Source: an uncultured Clostridia bacterium (GTDB lineage Bacteria; Bacillota; Clostridia; Christensenellales; Christensenellaceae). Taken from it: a stretch of 64,000 bases of DNA. The stretch's first letter is position 1; each line of letters begins with the position of its first letter. Shown piece by piece: positions 24,947 through 35,295 of the stretch. Where the stretch lies: contig CALVMT010000064.1 of the NCBI GenBank assembly GCA_944347775.1, forward strand, positions 1 through 64,000, given 5' to 3'. A program made the position numbers and the translations under genes. Below the pieces are notes generated by a model, which saw only the letters and a list, made by a program, of their open reading frames with translations, ran no database searches and had not been told where the DNA came from.

Positions 24947-27382
24947 TTATTGAACCGGTTTAAGAACAATATTAACAATTCGCCCGGGAATAACAATGAG
25001 TTTAACAACATTCATTCCTTCAAAGTAGGAAGGATATGTTTGGCGAACATACTGTTCAACCTGATCACGAGTAAAATCCGAGGGGACGGAAAACCGTTCT
25101 TTTACTTTTCCGTTAATTTGTAAGGGATAGACAGTCTCTTCTTTATGCAGCATTTTTTCTTCGTAAGAAGGGAAAGATTCATTAAAAATACTGTATTTTC
25201 CGCCTATTCGTTCCCATAATTCTTCGGAAAAATGCGGTGCAAACGGCGCTAAAAGAAGGATAAGCGTACGCACACATTCTTTGGCAAAAGTAATATCGAA
25301 GTCACCTTCCGTATATTTATAAAGTGCATTTGTCAATTCCATCATGCGGGCAATTGCCGTGTTATATGAAAATGCGGCCAAATCTTGATCGACAGCCTTA
25401 ATTGTGCGGTGCAGAACAAAAGAGAGATCTTTGTTATCTTTTATAGGCTGATCATGATCTGAAGATGCAGAGTAAACTCGATCAACCAAGCGTTCTACTC
25501 GATCAAGGTATCTCGCTACGGATTTAATTCCGCCGTCATTCCAGGGGCCACCTTCAATATAGGCAAAGCCAAAACCAAGATACATGCGGAAAACATCTGA
25601 ACCAAATTTTTGGACATATGTATCGGGAGAGATAAAATTTCCTTTGGATTTGCTCATTTTTTCCCCATCCGGTCCGAGAATAGTTCCCTGATGTACTAAA
25701 GAAAGGAAAGGTTCATCAAAGTTTAAATATCCCATATCGCGGAATGCTTTGGTAAAGAAACGGGAATATAATAAATGCATACAAGCATGCTCAGCGCCGC
25801 CAATGTATTTGTCGACAGGGAGCAGGCGATTAATGATTGCGGGATCCCAAGCCATGTTGGCATTCTTATTATCTGGATATCTAAGAAAATACCATGAGGA
25901 GCAAACAAAAGTATCCATTGTATCGGGATCGCGTTTGGCATCTGCACCGCAAACAGGGCATTTACAATTCATAAATCCTTCATGTTTAGCAAGAGGTGAG
26001 GTGCCGTCCGGTGTAAAATCAACGTCATAAGGAAGTTCAACGGGAAGATCCTTTTCGGGTACAGGAACATCACCGCAATGCGGACAATGAATAATCGGGA
26101 TAGGCGCACCCCAATATCTTTGCCTGGAGATCAACCAGTCGCGCAGTCGATAAATTGTTTTAAAGTTACCTTTTCCTATTGTATTTAAATACTCAGTAAC
26201 TGCCTTTTTGCCTTCTGTTACGCAAAGTCCGTCAAAATGATTGCTGTTGACTAAAACACCTTCATAATCACAAAAAGGCAATGAATCATCCTGATCTGGA
26301 TGCTTTTTTGCAATGACGCGTTCGATAGGCAGACCGTATTTGGTGGCAAATTCAAAATCTCGCTCATCATGGGCAGGAACAGCCATCACAACGCCGGTTC
26401 CATAGCTGGCAAGCACATAGTCGGCTGCCCAGATGGGTACCTTACGCCCGTTAATCGGATTAATCGCATAAGAACCTGTAAATACACCGGTTTTTTCCCG
26501 AGTGGTAGAAAGACGGTCTATTTCACTGGCTTTTGCGGCATAGGCTTTGTATTCCTCAACTGCTTGCTTTTGCTCCGGGGTTGTCAGAGAATCAACAAGT
26601 GCATGCTCGGGAGAGATAACAACATAGGTACACCCGTATAACGTATCGGCACGTGTTGTAAATACAGAGAAGTGTCCTCCACCTACAATGTCAAAAATAA
26701 TTTCGCTCCCGGTAGATTTGCCGATCCAGTTTTTTTGCATTAATTTGGTTTTTTCCGGCCAATCTAATGAATCGAGGCCGGAAAGAAGTTCCTCGGCATA
26801 TTGTGTAATTTTAAAGAACCATTGCGTTAAATGTTTGCGTGTAACCGGTGTGTGGCAACGTTCGCATTCTCCATTGACTACCTGTTCATTGGCTAATACG
26901 GTATTGCACTTCGGACACCAGTTGACCGGAGCAGCAGCTCGGTAGGCGAGTCCGTTTTTATATAATTGTAAGAAACACCATTGCGTCCATTTATAGTATT
27001 CGGGCATGCAGGTTTTGACCTCATAATCCCAATCAAAAGAAGCTCCCATGGCTTTTAATTGATGCTCCATGGTATTGATATTAGCGATAGTGGAATCCTT
27101 TGGGTGAATGCCGGTTTTAATGGCATAATTTTCGGCAGGAAGCCCAAATGCATCAAACCCCATGGGATGGAACACATTGTACCCTTTCATACGAAGATAA
27201 CGTGCATAGCTATCGGCCAGACCGTAATTATACCAGTGACCTACATGTAATTTGGCACCGGAGGGATAAGAAAACATTTCCAGAACATATTTTTTGGGCT
27301 TGTTACTTTGCTTGTCAAAATGATATAATTTGGTATCTGCCCAAATCTTTTGCCATTTTTTTTCGATTTCAGGTAAATTCAA
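24947..27382 (-). CDS. leuS: Leucyl-tRNA synthetase
   Basis: An 811-residue class Ia synthetase. The HIGH motif is HVGH ([20 protein letters not shown]), the KMSKS loop is [10 protein letters not shown], and a CP1 editing domain lies between them ([20 protein letters not shown]). There are zinc-type CxxC pairs (WCPKCN, CERC, CPHCG, CPVCG). The likely start is TTG 27382 ([10 protein letters not shown]), with AAAGGAG 12 bases upstream. A longer frame to 27418 would put that ribosome binding site inside the gene. No T-box was found in the roughly 100-base leader. Confidence 0.97.
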   Translation of the reverse strand: MNLPEIEKKWQKIWADTKLYHFDKQSNKPKKYVLEMFSYPSGAKLHVGHWYNYGLADSYARYLRMKGYNVFHPMGFDAFGLPAENYAIKTGIHPKDSTIANINTMEHQLKAMGASFDWDYEVKTCMPEYYKWTQWCFLQLYKNGLAYRAAAPVNWCPKCNTVLANEQVVNGECERCHTPVTRKHLTQWFFKITQYAEELLSGLDSLDWPEKTKLMQKNWIGKSTGSEIIFDIVGGGHFSVFTTRADTLYGCTYVVISPEHALVDSLTTPEQKQAVEEYKAYAAKASEIDRLSTTREKTGVFTGSYAINPINGRKVPIWAADYVLASYGTGVVMAVPAHDERDFEFATKYGLPIERVIAKKHPDQDDSLPFCDYEGVLVNSNHFDGLCVTEGKKAVTEYLNTIGKGNFKTIYRLRDWLISRQRYWGAPIPIIHCPHCGDVPVPEKDLPVELPYDVDFTPDGTSPLAKHEGFMNCKCPVCGADAKRDPDTMDTFVCSSWYFLRYPDNKNANMAWDPAIINRLLPVDKYIGGAEHACMHLLYSRFFTKAFRDMGYLNFDEPFLSLVHQGTILGPDGEKMSKSKGNFISPDTYVQKFGSDVFRMYLGFGFAYIEGGPWNDGGIKSVARYLDRVERLVDRVYSASSDHDQPIKDNKDLSFVLHRTIKAVDQDLAAFSYNTAIARMMELTNALYKYTEGDFDITFAKECVRTLILLLAPFAPHFSEELWERIGGKYSIFNESFPSYEEKMLHKEETVYPLQINGKVKERFSVPSDFTRDQVEQYVRQTYPSYFEGMNVVKLIVIPGRIVNIVLKPVQ

Positions 27383-27489
27383 GTTTGCTTGACACTCCTT
27401 TAATCGCTGATTGTGCAAAAATGCGCAGCAGCTTGAATTTATGTATAAACATAAATATGATATAAATTGATATTTTTTATATAAATTTA

Positions 27490-27518
27490 ATATTATAATA
27501 TGGTGTCTTCTTTGTCAA
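27490..27518 (-). promoter_or_regulatory. Consensus promoter of leuS
   Basis: On the minus strand: perfect -35 TTGACA (27513-27518), 17-base spacer, -10 TAATAT (27490-27495). Transcription should start near 27483. Confidence 0.85.
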
Positions 27519-27624
27519 TAAATCATGTTCTGATCATAAAAACTTTGTGTTTTTTCTGGATTTAGAGAGAGGAAAAGAAGAAGGAAAAATCGGAATTCTG
27601 CGTTTGGAATTTCAAGAAAAAAAG

Positions 27625-27653
27625 TTGAAGATACGAAAAGCTTATGATATAGT
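27625..27653 (+). promoter_or_regulatory. Promoter of the DUF1015 gene
   Basis: TTGAAG (27625-27630), 17-base spacer, TATAGT (27648-27653). With the leuS promoter it is the only clear signal in the 27383-27758 intergenic region. Confidence 0.7.
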
Positions 27654-27758
27654 ATTAACAGTATTGTAAATCAAAAGATAGATTTTATAGATGAATATAC
27701 AAGAGCATACGCGCCTAAAGAAGATTCGCTTTTGCGGCGCTGTGTGGAAGGATGTAGT

Positions 27759-29222
27759 ATGGAAGGAAAATTTGAACACGTTGGAATAGAAGTGCCGGAA
27801 ATATTGTTGCCGGATAAAAAGGTCAATATGCGGAAATGGGCGGTGATCGCATGCGATCAGTATACGACAAACGAAGCTTATTGGCATGAAGTTGAGCGAA
27901 TTGTAGGTGGAAGTCCGTCTACTTTGCATATTATGCTTCCGGAAATTTATTTGCAGGCACCAGATCGGGATGAACGCATTGCCAGTACAAAAGATATTAT
28001 GGCTCGCTACATTGACGATGGCATTTTAACGTTGTTGCCAAAGGGCTTTATTCTTGTGGAGAGAACAGTGCGTGGAAGGACAAGAAAAGGGCTGATGGTT
28101 CTTGTAGACCTTGAAGAATTTGATGAGGATCCTTTCAAAAAGGCGCAGATTCGGGCGAGCGAAGAAGTGTTAGAAGAGAGAGTACAGGCTCGTATGGATA
28201 TTCGCAGAGGTGCGGAGTTGGAAATGCCGCATATTTTTCTGCTTATGGACGATCCGCAGAACAAAGTTATTGAGCCGGTTTGGAAAAGACGCGATTCTTT
28301 TACCAAGTTATATGATGTTGATCTGATGCTGCATGGTGGCAGAGCAACAGGTTATCTGATAGAGGATAAGAATATTGAAGAGGAAATTCTTTACCAGCTT
28401 TCACAGCTCAAAACCAGAGAAGGTATGCGTTTCTGCGTGGGCGACGGGAACCATTCTTTAGCTACGGCAAAAGCCATATGGGAAGAAGCAAAACATTCGT
28501 TAAGCAAGGAGGAACAAAAGGATCATCCGTTGCGTTATGCGATGTGTGAACTAGTCAATTTGTATGATCCGGCAATGGCTTTGCTTCCCATTCACAGGAT
28601 TATTTCGGGCGTTAGCTCTTCTATGTGTATTCAATATGTTGTAGATCATTTGAACTCGGTAGGTGCAGATGCAAGATTGGTATTTTCTAGAAGAAAGCCT
28701 TCTCAGCAGATGACAGAGGCGCCGGAAGTGATTTTTTTCACTAGCAAGAGCAGTTCGGGGCGGATTGAAATCAATTCACCTTCAGCAAAAATGCTTGTAG
28801 AACAATTACAACCTGTTTTGGAAGACTTTGTACGGGAATATCCTCTGGCAAAGTTGGAATATGTACATGGAGACGAGGAGTTTGAACGTGTAACGCAGGA
28901 ATATGATACTCTTGGTTTTGTTATGCCGGCGATGAACAAAGAAACCTTTTTTGATGAACTTTCGGCAATGGGTGTATTCCCGAAGAAGTGTTTTTCGCTT
29001 GGAGAAGCAAATGAAAAGCGTTATTATATTGAATGCCGCTTGCTGACGGAGCATGAGGAAGAGGAAGAACTCGAACAACAGCAGGAACAGAGTTCTTCTG
29101 CAGCTGAAGACCCCACTAGGCAAGGGGAGGAAATTGAAGAGCTTTTTGAACAAGAACAGGTGAACTCACAGAAATTAAAAGAATTCAAAATATCCAATTT
29201 ATTTAAGAAAAAATCGGAATGA
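27759..29222 (+). CDS. DUF1015 family protein
   Basis: A 487-residue cytoplasmic protein of the DUF1015 family. Landmarks are KKVNMRKWAVIACDQYTTN near the N-terminus, the conserved FCVGDGNHSLATAKAIWEE centrally and PIHRII later. The C-terminal 60 residues are an acidic, Gln-rich tail (HEEEEELEQQQEQSSSAAED) not expected of the core domain. In many Firmicutes the family neighbours serA/serC; here those genes lie 17 kb away. The function is not established. GGAAGGA precedes the ATG at 27759. Confidence 0.88.
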   Translation: MEGKFEHVGIEVPEILLPDKKVNMRKWAVIACDQYTTNEAYWHEVERIVGGSPSTLHIMLPEIYLQAPDRDERIASTKDIMARYIDDGILTLLPKGFILVERTVRGRTRKGLMVLVDLEEFDEDPFKKAQIRASEEVLEERVQARMDIRRGAELEMPHIFLLMDDPQNKVIEPVWKRRDSFTKLYDVDLMLHGGRATGYLIEDKNIEEEILYQLSQLKTREGMRFCVGDGNHSLATAKAIWEEAKHSLSKEEQKDHPLRYAMCELVNLYDPAMALLPIHRIISGVSSSMCIQYVVDHLNSVGADARLVFSRRKPSQQMTEAPEVIFFTSKSSSGRIEINSPSAKMLVEQLQPVLEDFVREYPLAKLEYVHGDEEFERVTQEYDTLGFVMPAMNKETFFDELSAMGVFPKKCFSLGEANEKRYYIECRLLTEHEEEEELEQQQEQSSSAAEDPTRQGEEIEELFEQEQVNSQKLKEFKISNLFKKKSE

Positions 29223-29269
29223 ATTCGATTGCAATTTTGAATGACAATCAGGGCAAGTAAGGAGCTATT

Positions 29270-30583
29270 ATGAAAATAAAGGTGGCAAAATTCGGCGGGA
29301 CATCTCTTGCAGATGCTATACAGATCGCCAAGGTGAAAAAAATCATTATGGCTGATCCGGCACGCCGTTATATCGTGCCTTCCGCACCGGGCAAATCCGC
29401 AATTTATGATGTTAAAGTGACGGATCTGTTGTATGGATTGGAAAATGCAATCGAAAAAGGGGATGACTATCTGCCTTTTTATCGGCAAATTTATTCACGC
29501 TTTATTGATATTAAACAGCAACTGGGGCTGGAAACAAATATTGAAAGTGAATTAGAAAAAATTTTACGCGACCTGCTTAATGGAGAAGGCGTGGATTATG
29601 CAGCTAGTCGTGGAGAATATTTAAATGGGATGCTGATTGCAGATTATCTTGGTTATACGTTTATTGATGCTGCGGAAGTGATTCTTTTTGATAAGCGCGG
29701 AAAATATGACGAAAAAGCAACTGAAAGAGTTCTTTCGGACAGATTAAGCCATTTAGAACACGCGGTGATTCCTGGATTTTACGGCAGTATGCCAAATGGT
29801 TCAATAAAAACTTTTTCACGCGGTGGCTCAGATGTGACTGGGGCTATTGTTTCGGCTGCGGTTCGCGCGGATCTTTATGAAAATTGGACGGATGTTTCCG
29901 GATTTTATATGGCAGATCCACGCATTGTAAAGCATGCCAAAAAAGTTGAGTCGGTCACATATCGTGAATTAAGGGAACTAAGTTATATGGGAGCAGCAGT
30001 TTTGCACGAGGATTCAATTTTCCCTGTATATAAATATGCTATTCCGATTAATGTGAGGAACACAAATGAGCCTGAAACGCCGGGAACGATGATTATTCCG
30101 ACCATTGAAAATTATGATGGCCCTCCGGTAACAGGTATTGCGGGTAAGAAGAATTTTACTATTATTTCGATTGAAAAAAATGGAATGAATTCAGAACTGG
30201 GCTTTGGAAGAAAAGTGCTGGCATGTATTGAAAAATACGGCATTCCTTTTGAACATATGCCTTCGAGTATTGATACATTATGCGTTGTTTTAGAAGACGC
30301 AAAAGTCAAAGATAATATCAATGATATTGTTGATGACATCCATCGTACATGCGAACCTGACAGTGTGGAAATTGTACGTAATTTGGCTTTGATTGCCACA
30401 GTTGGTAAGCGTATGCGGGAGAGTATCGGCACGGCCGCGGCATTATTTACGGCACTGGCGAAAGCAAATATAAATATTCGTATGATTGATCAGGGCTCAA
30501 GTGAGATGAATATCATTGTAGGTGTAAAAAATGAAGATTTTGAACGAACAATGAATGCGATTCATGATGCATTTGCTTTATAG
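29270..30583 (+). CDS. lysC: Aspartate kinase
   Basis: A 437-residue monofunctional aspartokinase, the first step toward Lys, Met and Thr. Motifs are VAKFGGTSLADA at the N-terminus, TFSRGGSDVTGAIVSAA and YMADPRIV. C-terminal ACT domains, from about residue 300 (ITGIAGKKNFTIISIEKNGM), probably bind a feedback inhibitor. AAGGAG lies 6 bases before the ATG. It is 47 bases after DUF1015 and ends with TAG, then a strong terminator. Which amino acid inhibits it cannot be told. Confidence 0.95.
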   Translation: MKIKVAKFGGTSLADAIQIAKVKKIIMADPARRYIVPSAPGKSAIYDVKVTDLLYGLENAIEKGDDYLPFYRQIYSRFIDIKQQLGLETNIESELEKILRDLLNGEGVDYAASRGEYLNGMLIADYLGYTFIDAAEVILFDKRGKYDEKATERVLSDRLSHLEHAVIPGFYGSMPNGSIKTFSRGGSDVTGAIVSAAVRADLYENWTDVSGFYMADPRIVKHAKKVESVTYRELRELSYMGAAVLHEDSIFPVYKYAIPINVRNTNEPETPGTMIIPTIENYDGPPVTGIAGKKNFTIISIEKNGMNSELGFGRKVLACIEKYGIPFEHMPSSIDTLCVVLEDAKVKDNINDIVDDIHRTCEPDSVEIVRNLALIATVGKRMRESIGTAAALFTALAKANINIRMIDQGSSEMNIIVGVKNEDFERTMNAIHDAFAL

Positions 30584-30612
30584 CGAATCTGTTGTAAGAC
30601 AGTGAATGAATT

Positions 30613-30646
30613 AAAGCGCAAGGAAATAAATCCTTGCGCTTTTTTT
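30613..30646 (+). terminator. Intrinsic terminator of lysC
   Basis: AAAGCGCAAGGA (30613-30624) pairs perfectly with TCCTTGCGCTTT (30631-30642), followed by T residues. Confidence 0.92.
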
Positions 30647-30649
30647 GTA

Positions 30650-30984
30650 GAAAAAATTCGAGTTTGGGAAAAGAAAACGAGTCCAGGGAGGAATTAATTA
30701 TACTTTCTAGAATAATCTATAGTTCTGTTTTCAACTGTTAATTTATTATATCATTAATAAGCATAAGCTGATAAAAAGATAAATATATATTTGAAAGGAA
30801 CAGAGTAGAATACAACGATAAGTAGTTTTTTGATAATGTTACTAAGCTATTACGGAAATAATAAAAAAATAAAACAAAAAAATATAACTAATTAGGCAGG
30901 GAATTAAAAAAAAAAGCAGAATAAATAAAATAAAAAAGATATTTACAAAAGAATTTGACAATTTGACTAAGAGAGGTGTTCAAA
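30650..30984. other. AT-rich leader region of the glycogen operon
   Basis: About 330 bases with no ORF on either strand and long A-rich tracts. TTGACA and TTGACT both occur within 30 bases of the glgB start, but without a usable -10 box, so I cannot place a promoter with confidence. Confidence 0.4.
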
Positions 30985-32904
30985 ATGCAGCAGTATCAGC
31001 AAAAAGTGTGGGAGCTGCCGTGTTATTTATTTCATCAGGGAAGAAATTTTCGTGCGTATGAGTTTCTGGGCGCACATCCATATAATAGAAACGGCGAAAA
31101 AGGAATCTGTTTTCGTGTATGGGCGCCCCGAGCAAAGAAAGTAAGCCTAGTTGGTGATTTTAATGATTGGCAGCCTCAGGCAACGCCAATGAAGCAAATA
31201 CAAGGGCAGGGAATCTGGGAAGTTTGTATTGCAGATCTTCCGCAATATGCCTTATATAAATATGCGGTTGAAACCGATAAGGGAGATATTCTTTTTAAAG
31301 CCGATCCATTTGCTTTTTATAGTGAAACACAAGGGGGAACAGCGTCAAAATATTATCATCCCGATGAGCCATATGCCTGGAAAGATGATTCTTATCTTCA
31401 ATGGCGCCGCAGCCGGAATCCTTATGCTTCCCCAATGAATATTTACGAAGTACACTTGGGTTCGTGGAAACAGAAAAAAGATGGAACGGCTTTTACGTAC
31501 CGGGAATAGGCAGACAGGCGTATACCGTAGGCCAAATCAATGGGGTATACACACTTGGAACTCTTACCCGTCATGGAATATCCGTTTGATGGATCTTGGG
31601 GATATCAGATTTGCGGATATTATAGCGTAACGGCACGTTACGGTACACCTGAAGATTTTCGTTATTTTATCGATTGCGCTCACCAAAGTGGTCTGGGCAT
31701 AATTTTGGATTGGGTACCTGCACATTTTCCAAAGGATGCGCATGGTTTAATTAATTTTGATGGTTATCCGCTTTATGAAGATGCAAATCCATTAAGGCAG
31801 GAACACCGCAGTTGGGGTACGCGTGTATTTGATTATGGGCGCCCGGAGGTCGTTTCATTTTTGGTTTCAAATGCGATGTTCTGGCTGGATCAATATCATG
31901 TAGATGGACTTCGGGTAGATGCAGTTGCCGCTATGCTCTACTTAGATTATGACAGAAAAGATGGTGAATGGGCACCAAATCAGTATGGCGGAAAGGAAAA
32001 TCTAGAAGCAATTCATTTTTTAAAGACATTGAATAAAGAAGTGTTGACTGCATATCCTGATGCGCTGATGATTGCAGAGGAATCGACTGCATGGGCAATG
32101 GTAACACAGCCTCCGGAAAACGGCGGCCTCGGTTTTAATTTTAAATGGGATATGGGATGGATGAATGATACCCTATCCTATATGCAAACAGATCCGTATT
32201 TTCGCCAATATGCTCATGAAAAGCTAACTTTTCCGATGATGTATGCATTTAGTGAAAATTATATTTTGCCGATTTCTCACGATGAAGTGGTGCATGGTAA
32301 ACGCTCCCTTCTTGATAAAATGCCTGGAGAGTATGCGCAGAAATTTGCAAATGACCGTGCATTTGCCGTGTATATGATGACACGGCCAGGAAAGAAACTC
32401 ATGTTTATGGGTGCTGAGTTTGGGCAGTTTAAAGAATGGGCTTATCGCGAAGGGCTGGATTTCTTGTTGCTGGATTTTGAGATGCATCGTAAATTAAAAG
32501 ATTTTTATCAAGAACTTAATCTAATCTATTTAAAAAAACCGCAACTTTGGGAAAATGATCAAAATTGGGAGGGATTCCAATGGGTAGAAGCAAATGATCG
32601 GGAAAATAACTGTTGTGTATATCGCAGGATGGATTTGCAGGGAAATGAGCTGTTGGTTGCTATTAATTTTTCGCCAATAAAACGAGAAAATTATCGTATT
32701 TCTTTAACAGGACCGGAAGAGTATACATGCATTATTAATTCAGATGAGGAAAGATTTGGCGGTACTGGGGTAAACGCAGGAACACTCTTACCGCAAAAAC
32801 AAAATAAAGAAACATATGACGTAGAGGTTACTTTGCCGCCTATGGGTGCAATTATTTGGGAAAAAAAGAAAAAATGCACAAAAAATAGACGGAAGAAAAT
32901 ATAG
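30985..32904 (+). pseudogene. glgB: 1,4-alpha-glucan branching enzyme GlgB interrupted by two in-frame TAG codons
   Basis: One frame of 640 codons encodes a complete GlgB (CBM48 plus GH13). It is broken by TAG at 31507-31509 and again at 31528-31530. The intact pieces are 30985-31509 (N-terminal CBM48 and first barrel strand, IYEVHLGSW) and 31540-32904 (catalytic part: nucleophile in [10 protein letters not shown], acid/base in [15 protein letters not shown]). Comparison with the usual YRELADxLIPYxKxMGYTH suggests Leu and Tyr codons were replaced. The rest of the gene shows no decay. It heads the glycogen operon; GAGGT lies 7-10 bases before the ATG. It could be a recent double nonsense mutant, a split enzyme or an assembly error. 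Confidence 0.85.
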
Positions 32905-32946
32905 TTTGTAATTAATGGTTATTGGGAAAGGCAGGATGTAATCAAT

Positions 32947-34134
32947 ATGCGCAAGAAACAATGTGTGGCAATGCTGCTAGCCGGAGGGCAGGGCAGCAGG
33001 CTTTATGCCTTGACATCTAAAGTGGCAAAACCGGCGGTTTATTTTGGAAGCAAATATCGAATTATCGATTTTCCGCTTTCCAATTGTATTAACTCGGGAA
33101 TTGATACGGTCGGTGTACTTACACAATACCAGCCGCTGGAGTTAAATGATTATATTGGAAATGGAGAACCGTGGGATTTGGATCGTACTTATGGTGGAGT
33201 ACATATTTTGCCACCCTATCAGCGCAGCAGGGGGGGAGATTGGTATAAAGGGACGGCAAATGCAATTTATCAGAATATTGGTTTTATTGAACGCTATGAT
33301 CCGGACTATGTGCTGATTTTGTCAGGCGACCATATTTATAAAATGGACTATTCTAAAATGCTTGAATTTCATAAACAAAAACAGGCAGATTGCACAATTG
33401 CAGTTATCCAAGTCTCCTTAAAAGAAGCCAGCCGTTTTGGAATTATGAATGCCGACGAAGAGGAACGGATCTACGAATTTGAAGAAAAGCCACCCAAACC
33501 AAAGAGCACGAAAGCTTCTATGGGGGTTTATATTTTTAGTAAAGATGCATTATTTCAATATTTAAAATCCGATGAAGAAGATAAAAAATCGGTTAAAGAT
33601 TTTGGTAAAAACATTATTCCTGCGATGTTAAATGATGGCAAGAGGTTGTTTGCTTACGAATTTAGCGGATATTGGAAAGATGTTGGAACGATTACATCTT
33701 TATGGGAAGCTAATATGGATTTATTAGGCGAACGCCCGGTATTGGAACTTGGCGATCCTAACTGGAAAATTTATTATAGGCATAAACCGGAAAATCCTCA
33801 TTATGTTGGATTGGAGGCAAAAGTACGAAACAGCGTACTAGCAGAAGGGTGCGAGATCTATGGGACAGTAGAGAATTCTGTTCTTTTTTCAAATATTATT
33901 GTGGAAAAAGGTGCGGTGATTCGCGACAGTGTAATTATGAGCAATTGCTCAGTTAGGGCAGGTGCGCGTATTGAGTATGCAATTTTAGATTCCAATGTTG
34001 CTGTAGGAGAAAATGCTCGTATCGGAGAAAGCATACAAGATGCAACGGGGATTGCCGTAGTGGCATCAGGTGTCGCTATTGGAGAAAAAACAGTAGTGGA
34101 ATCCGGAAAAATGGTTACGGAAGATGTAAAGTGA
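32947..34134 (+). CDS. glgC: Glucose-1-phosphate adenylyltransferase, catalytic subunit GlgC
   Basis: A 395-residue ADP-glucose pyrophosphorylase making ADP-glucose from Glc-1-P and ATP. The N-terminal nucleotide loop [52 protein letters not shown] and EEKPPKPKS match active GlgC proteins. The C-terminal left-handed beta-helix shows hexapeptide repeats ([20 protein letters not shown]). It is third-to-last in a typical GlgC/GlgD arrangement, with glgD 10 bases downstream. Confidence 0.97.
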   Translation: MRKKQCVAMLLAGGQGSRLYALTSKVAKPAVYFGSKYRIIDFPLSNCINSGIDTVGVLTQYQPLELNDYIGNGEPWDLDRTYGGVHILPPYQRSRGGDWYKGTANAIYQNIGFIERYDPDYVLILSGDHIYKMDYSKMLEFHKQKQADCTIAVIQVSLKEASRFGIMNADEEERIYEFEEKPPKPKSTKASMGVYIFSKDALFQYLKSDEEDKKSVKDFGKNIIPAMLNDGKRLFAYEFSGYWKDVGTITSLWEANMDLLGERPVLELGDPNWKIYYRHKPENPHYVGLEAKVRNSVLAEGCEIYGTVENSVLFSNIIVEKGAVIRDSVIMSNCSVRAGARIEYAILDSNVAVGENARIGESIQDATGIAVVASGVAIGEKTVVESGKMVTEDVK

Positions 34135-34144
34135 GGAGAACGCC

Positions 34145-35263
34145 ATGTCTGCAATAGGAATTATTTTTTCAAATATACATGATCATACAGTCCCTGAACT
34201 GACTCGGGGCAGGACAATGGCATCCATTCCTTTTGGAGGTCGCTATCGGCTGATTGATTTTGTGTTGTCAACGATGGTTAACGCAGGATTGGAAACCATA
34301 GGTGTAATTACAAAAACAAATTATCAAAGTTTGATGAACCATATTGGGCGTGGGAAAGATTGGGATTTGGATCGTAAAACCGGAGGATTAATGGTTTTAC
34401 CGCCGTTTGGTCATCAGGATAACAACCGGCTTTATACTAATCGCCTTGAGGCTTTAAAAGGAGTGCTTGGTATTTTGCGCAAATCCAATGAAGAATATGT
34501 TGTTATGGCGGATTGCGATATTATTGCCAACTTTGATTTGGCTTCGGCAATTCAAAAGCATATCGAGAGCAATGCGGATTTAACGGTTATTTATAAAAAA
34601 GCAACTTTATGTGGTGATTCAAAACGGACAAACAAGATTTTAAGACTTGACGATTCTGGGCGTGTTCGCGATATTGCAATGTATCAGGGGGCGCATGGAG
34701 AAGTTAATTTGTCAATGGATATCTGGATTGTGGGAAGAACATATTTGTTGGGAATTCTAGAAGATGCGATTGCACACGGTTATTCAAGTCTCACTAGAGA
34801 GGTTTTGGCACCAAACTTGGATACCATTTATGTGCAAGGTTATGAACATACGGGTTATTATTGTTGCGTTGATTCTATGAAAGCCTATATGGAAGGAAAT
34901 TTAAAACTACTGGATCGCATGGTTCGCCGGGAATTGTTTGATACCGAAGATCGCCCGATATTTACTAAAGTAAAGGACTCTCCGCCAACTAAATATGGCA
35001 GTGAAGCCAGTGTAAAAAACTCAATGGTGGCAGACGGCTGTATTGTTGAAGGTACAGTGGAAAATTCAGTATTATTTCGCGGTGTAAAAATTGGACGGAA
35101 TACTATTGTACGCAACAGTGTTTTAATGCAGGATACCATTACAGGGGATAATGTTTCATTAAATTATATTGTTACAGATAAACGTGTTGTTATTAAAGAT
35201 GCCCGTGTGTTATCTGGGCACGCAACACATCCGTTTTTTATTAATAAGGATAGTTTAATTTAA
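34145..35263 (+). CDS. glgD: GlgD, regulatory subunit of glucose-1-phosphate adenylyltransferase
   Basis: A 372-residue GlgC homologue lacking the catalytic loop: the GGxGxRL motif is absent and the N-terminus reads IGIIFSNIHDHTVPELT. It keeps RTMASIPFGGRYRLIDFVLS and the C-terminal beta-helix ([17 protein letters not shown]). GlgC/GlgD heteromers occur in Firmicutes, where GlgD raises GlgC activity. GAGGAG precedes the ATG at 34145, only 10 bases after glgC. Confidence 0.95.
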   Translation: MSAIGIIFSNIHDHTVPELTRGRTMASIPFGGRYRLIDFVLSTMVNAGLETIGVITKTNYQSLMNHIGRGKDWDLDRKTGGLMVLPPFGHQDNNRLYTNRLEALKGVLGILRKSNEEYVVMADCDIIANFDLASAIQKHIESNADLTVIYKKATLCGDSKRTNKILRLDDSGRVRDIAMYQGAHGEVNLSMDIWIVGRTYLLGILEDAIAHGYSSLTREVLAPNLDTIYVQGYEHTGYYCCVDSMKAYMEGNLKLLDRMVRRELFDTEDRPIFTKVKDSPPTKYGSEASVKNSMVADGCIVEGTVENSVLFRGVKIGRNTIVRNSVLMQDTITGDNVSLNYIVTDKRVVIKDARVLSGHATHPFFINKDSLI

Positions 35264-35295
35264 GTAAGCGATATAAATGTAAGGCAGGAAAAAAG

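Noticed and set aside
24947..27540. T-box leader for leuS
   Set aside because: The roughly 100-base leader after the consensus promoter has no GGTGG-type T-box and no terminator stem.
29024..29488. Long minus-strand frame rich in Cys and Ser over the DUF1015/lysC junction
   Set aside because: It is the antisense of Glu/Gln-rich coding sequence, with no ribosome binding site and a low-complexity product.
31507..31530. Genome-wide reassignment of TAG to an amino acid
   Set aside because: Several intact genes here end with TAG at the expected place, and only glgB has internal TAG codons.
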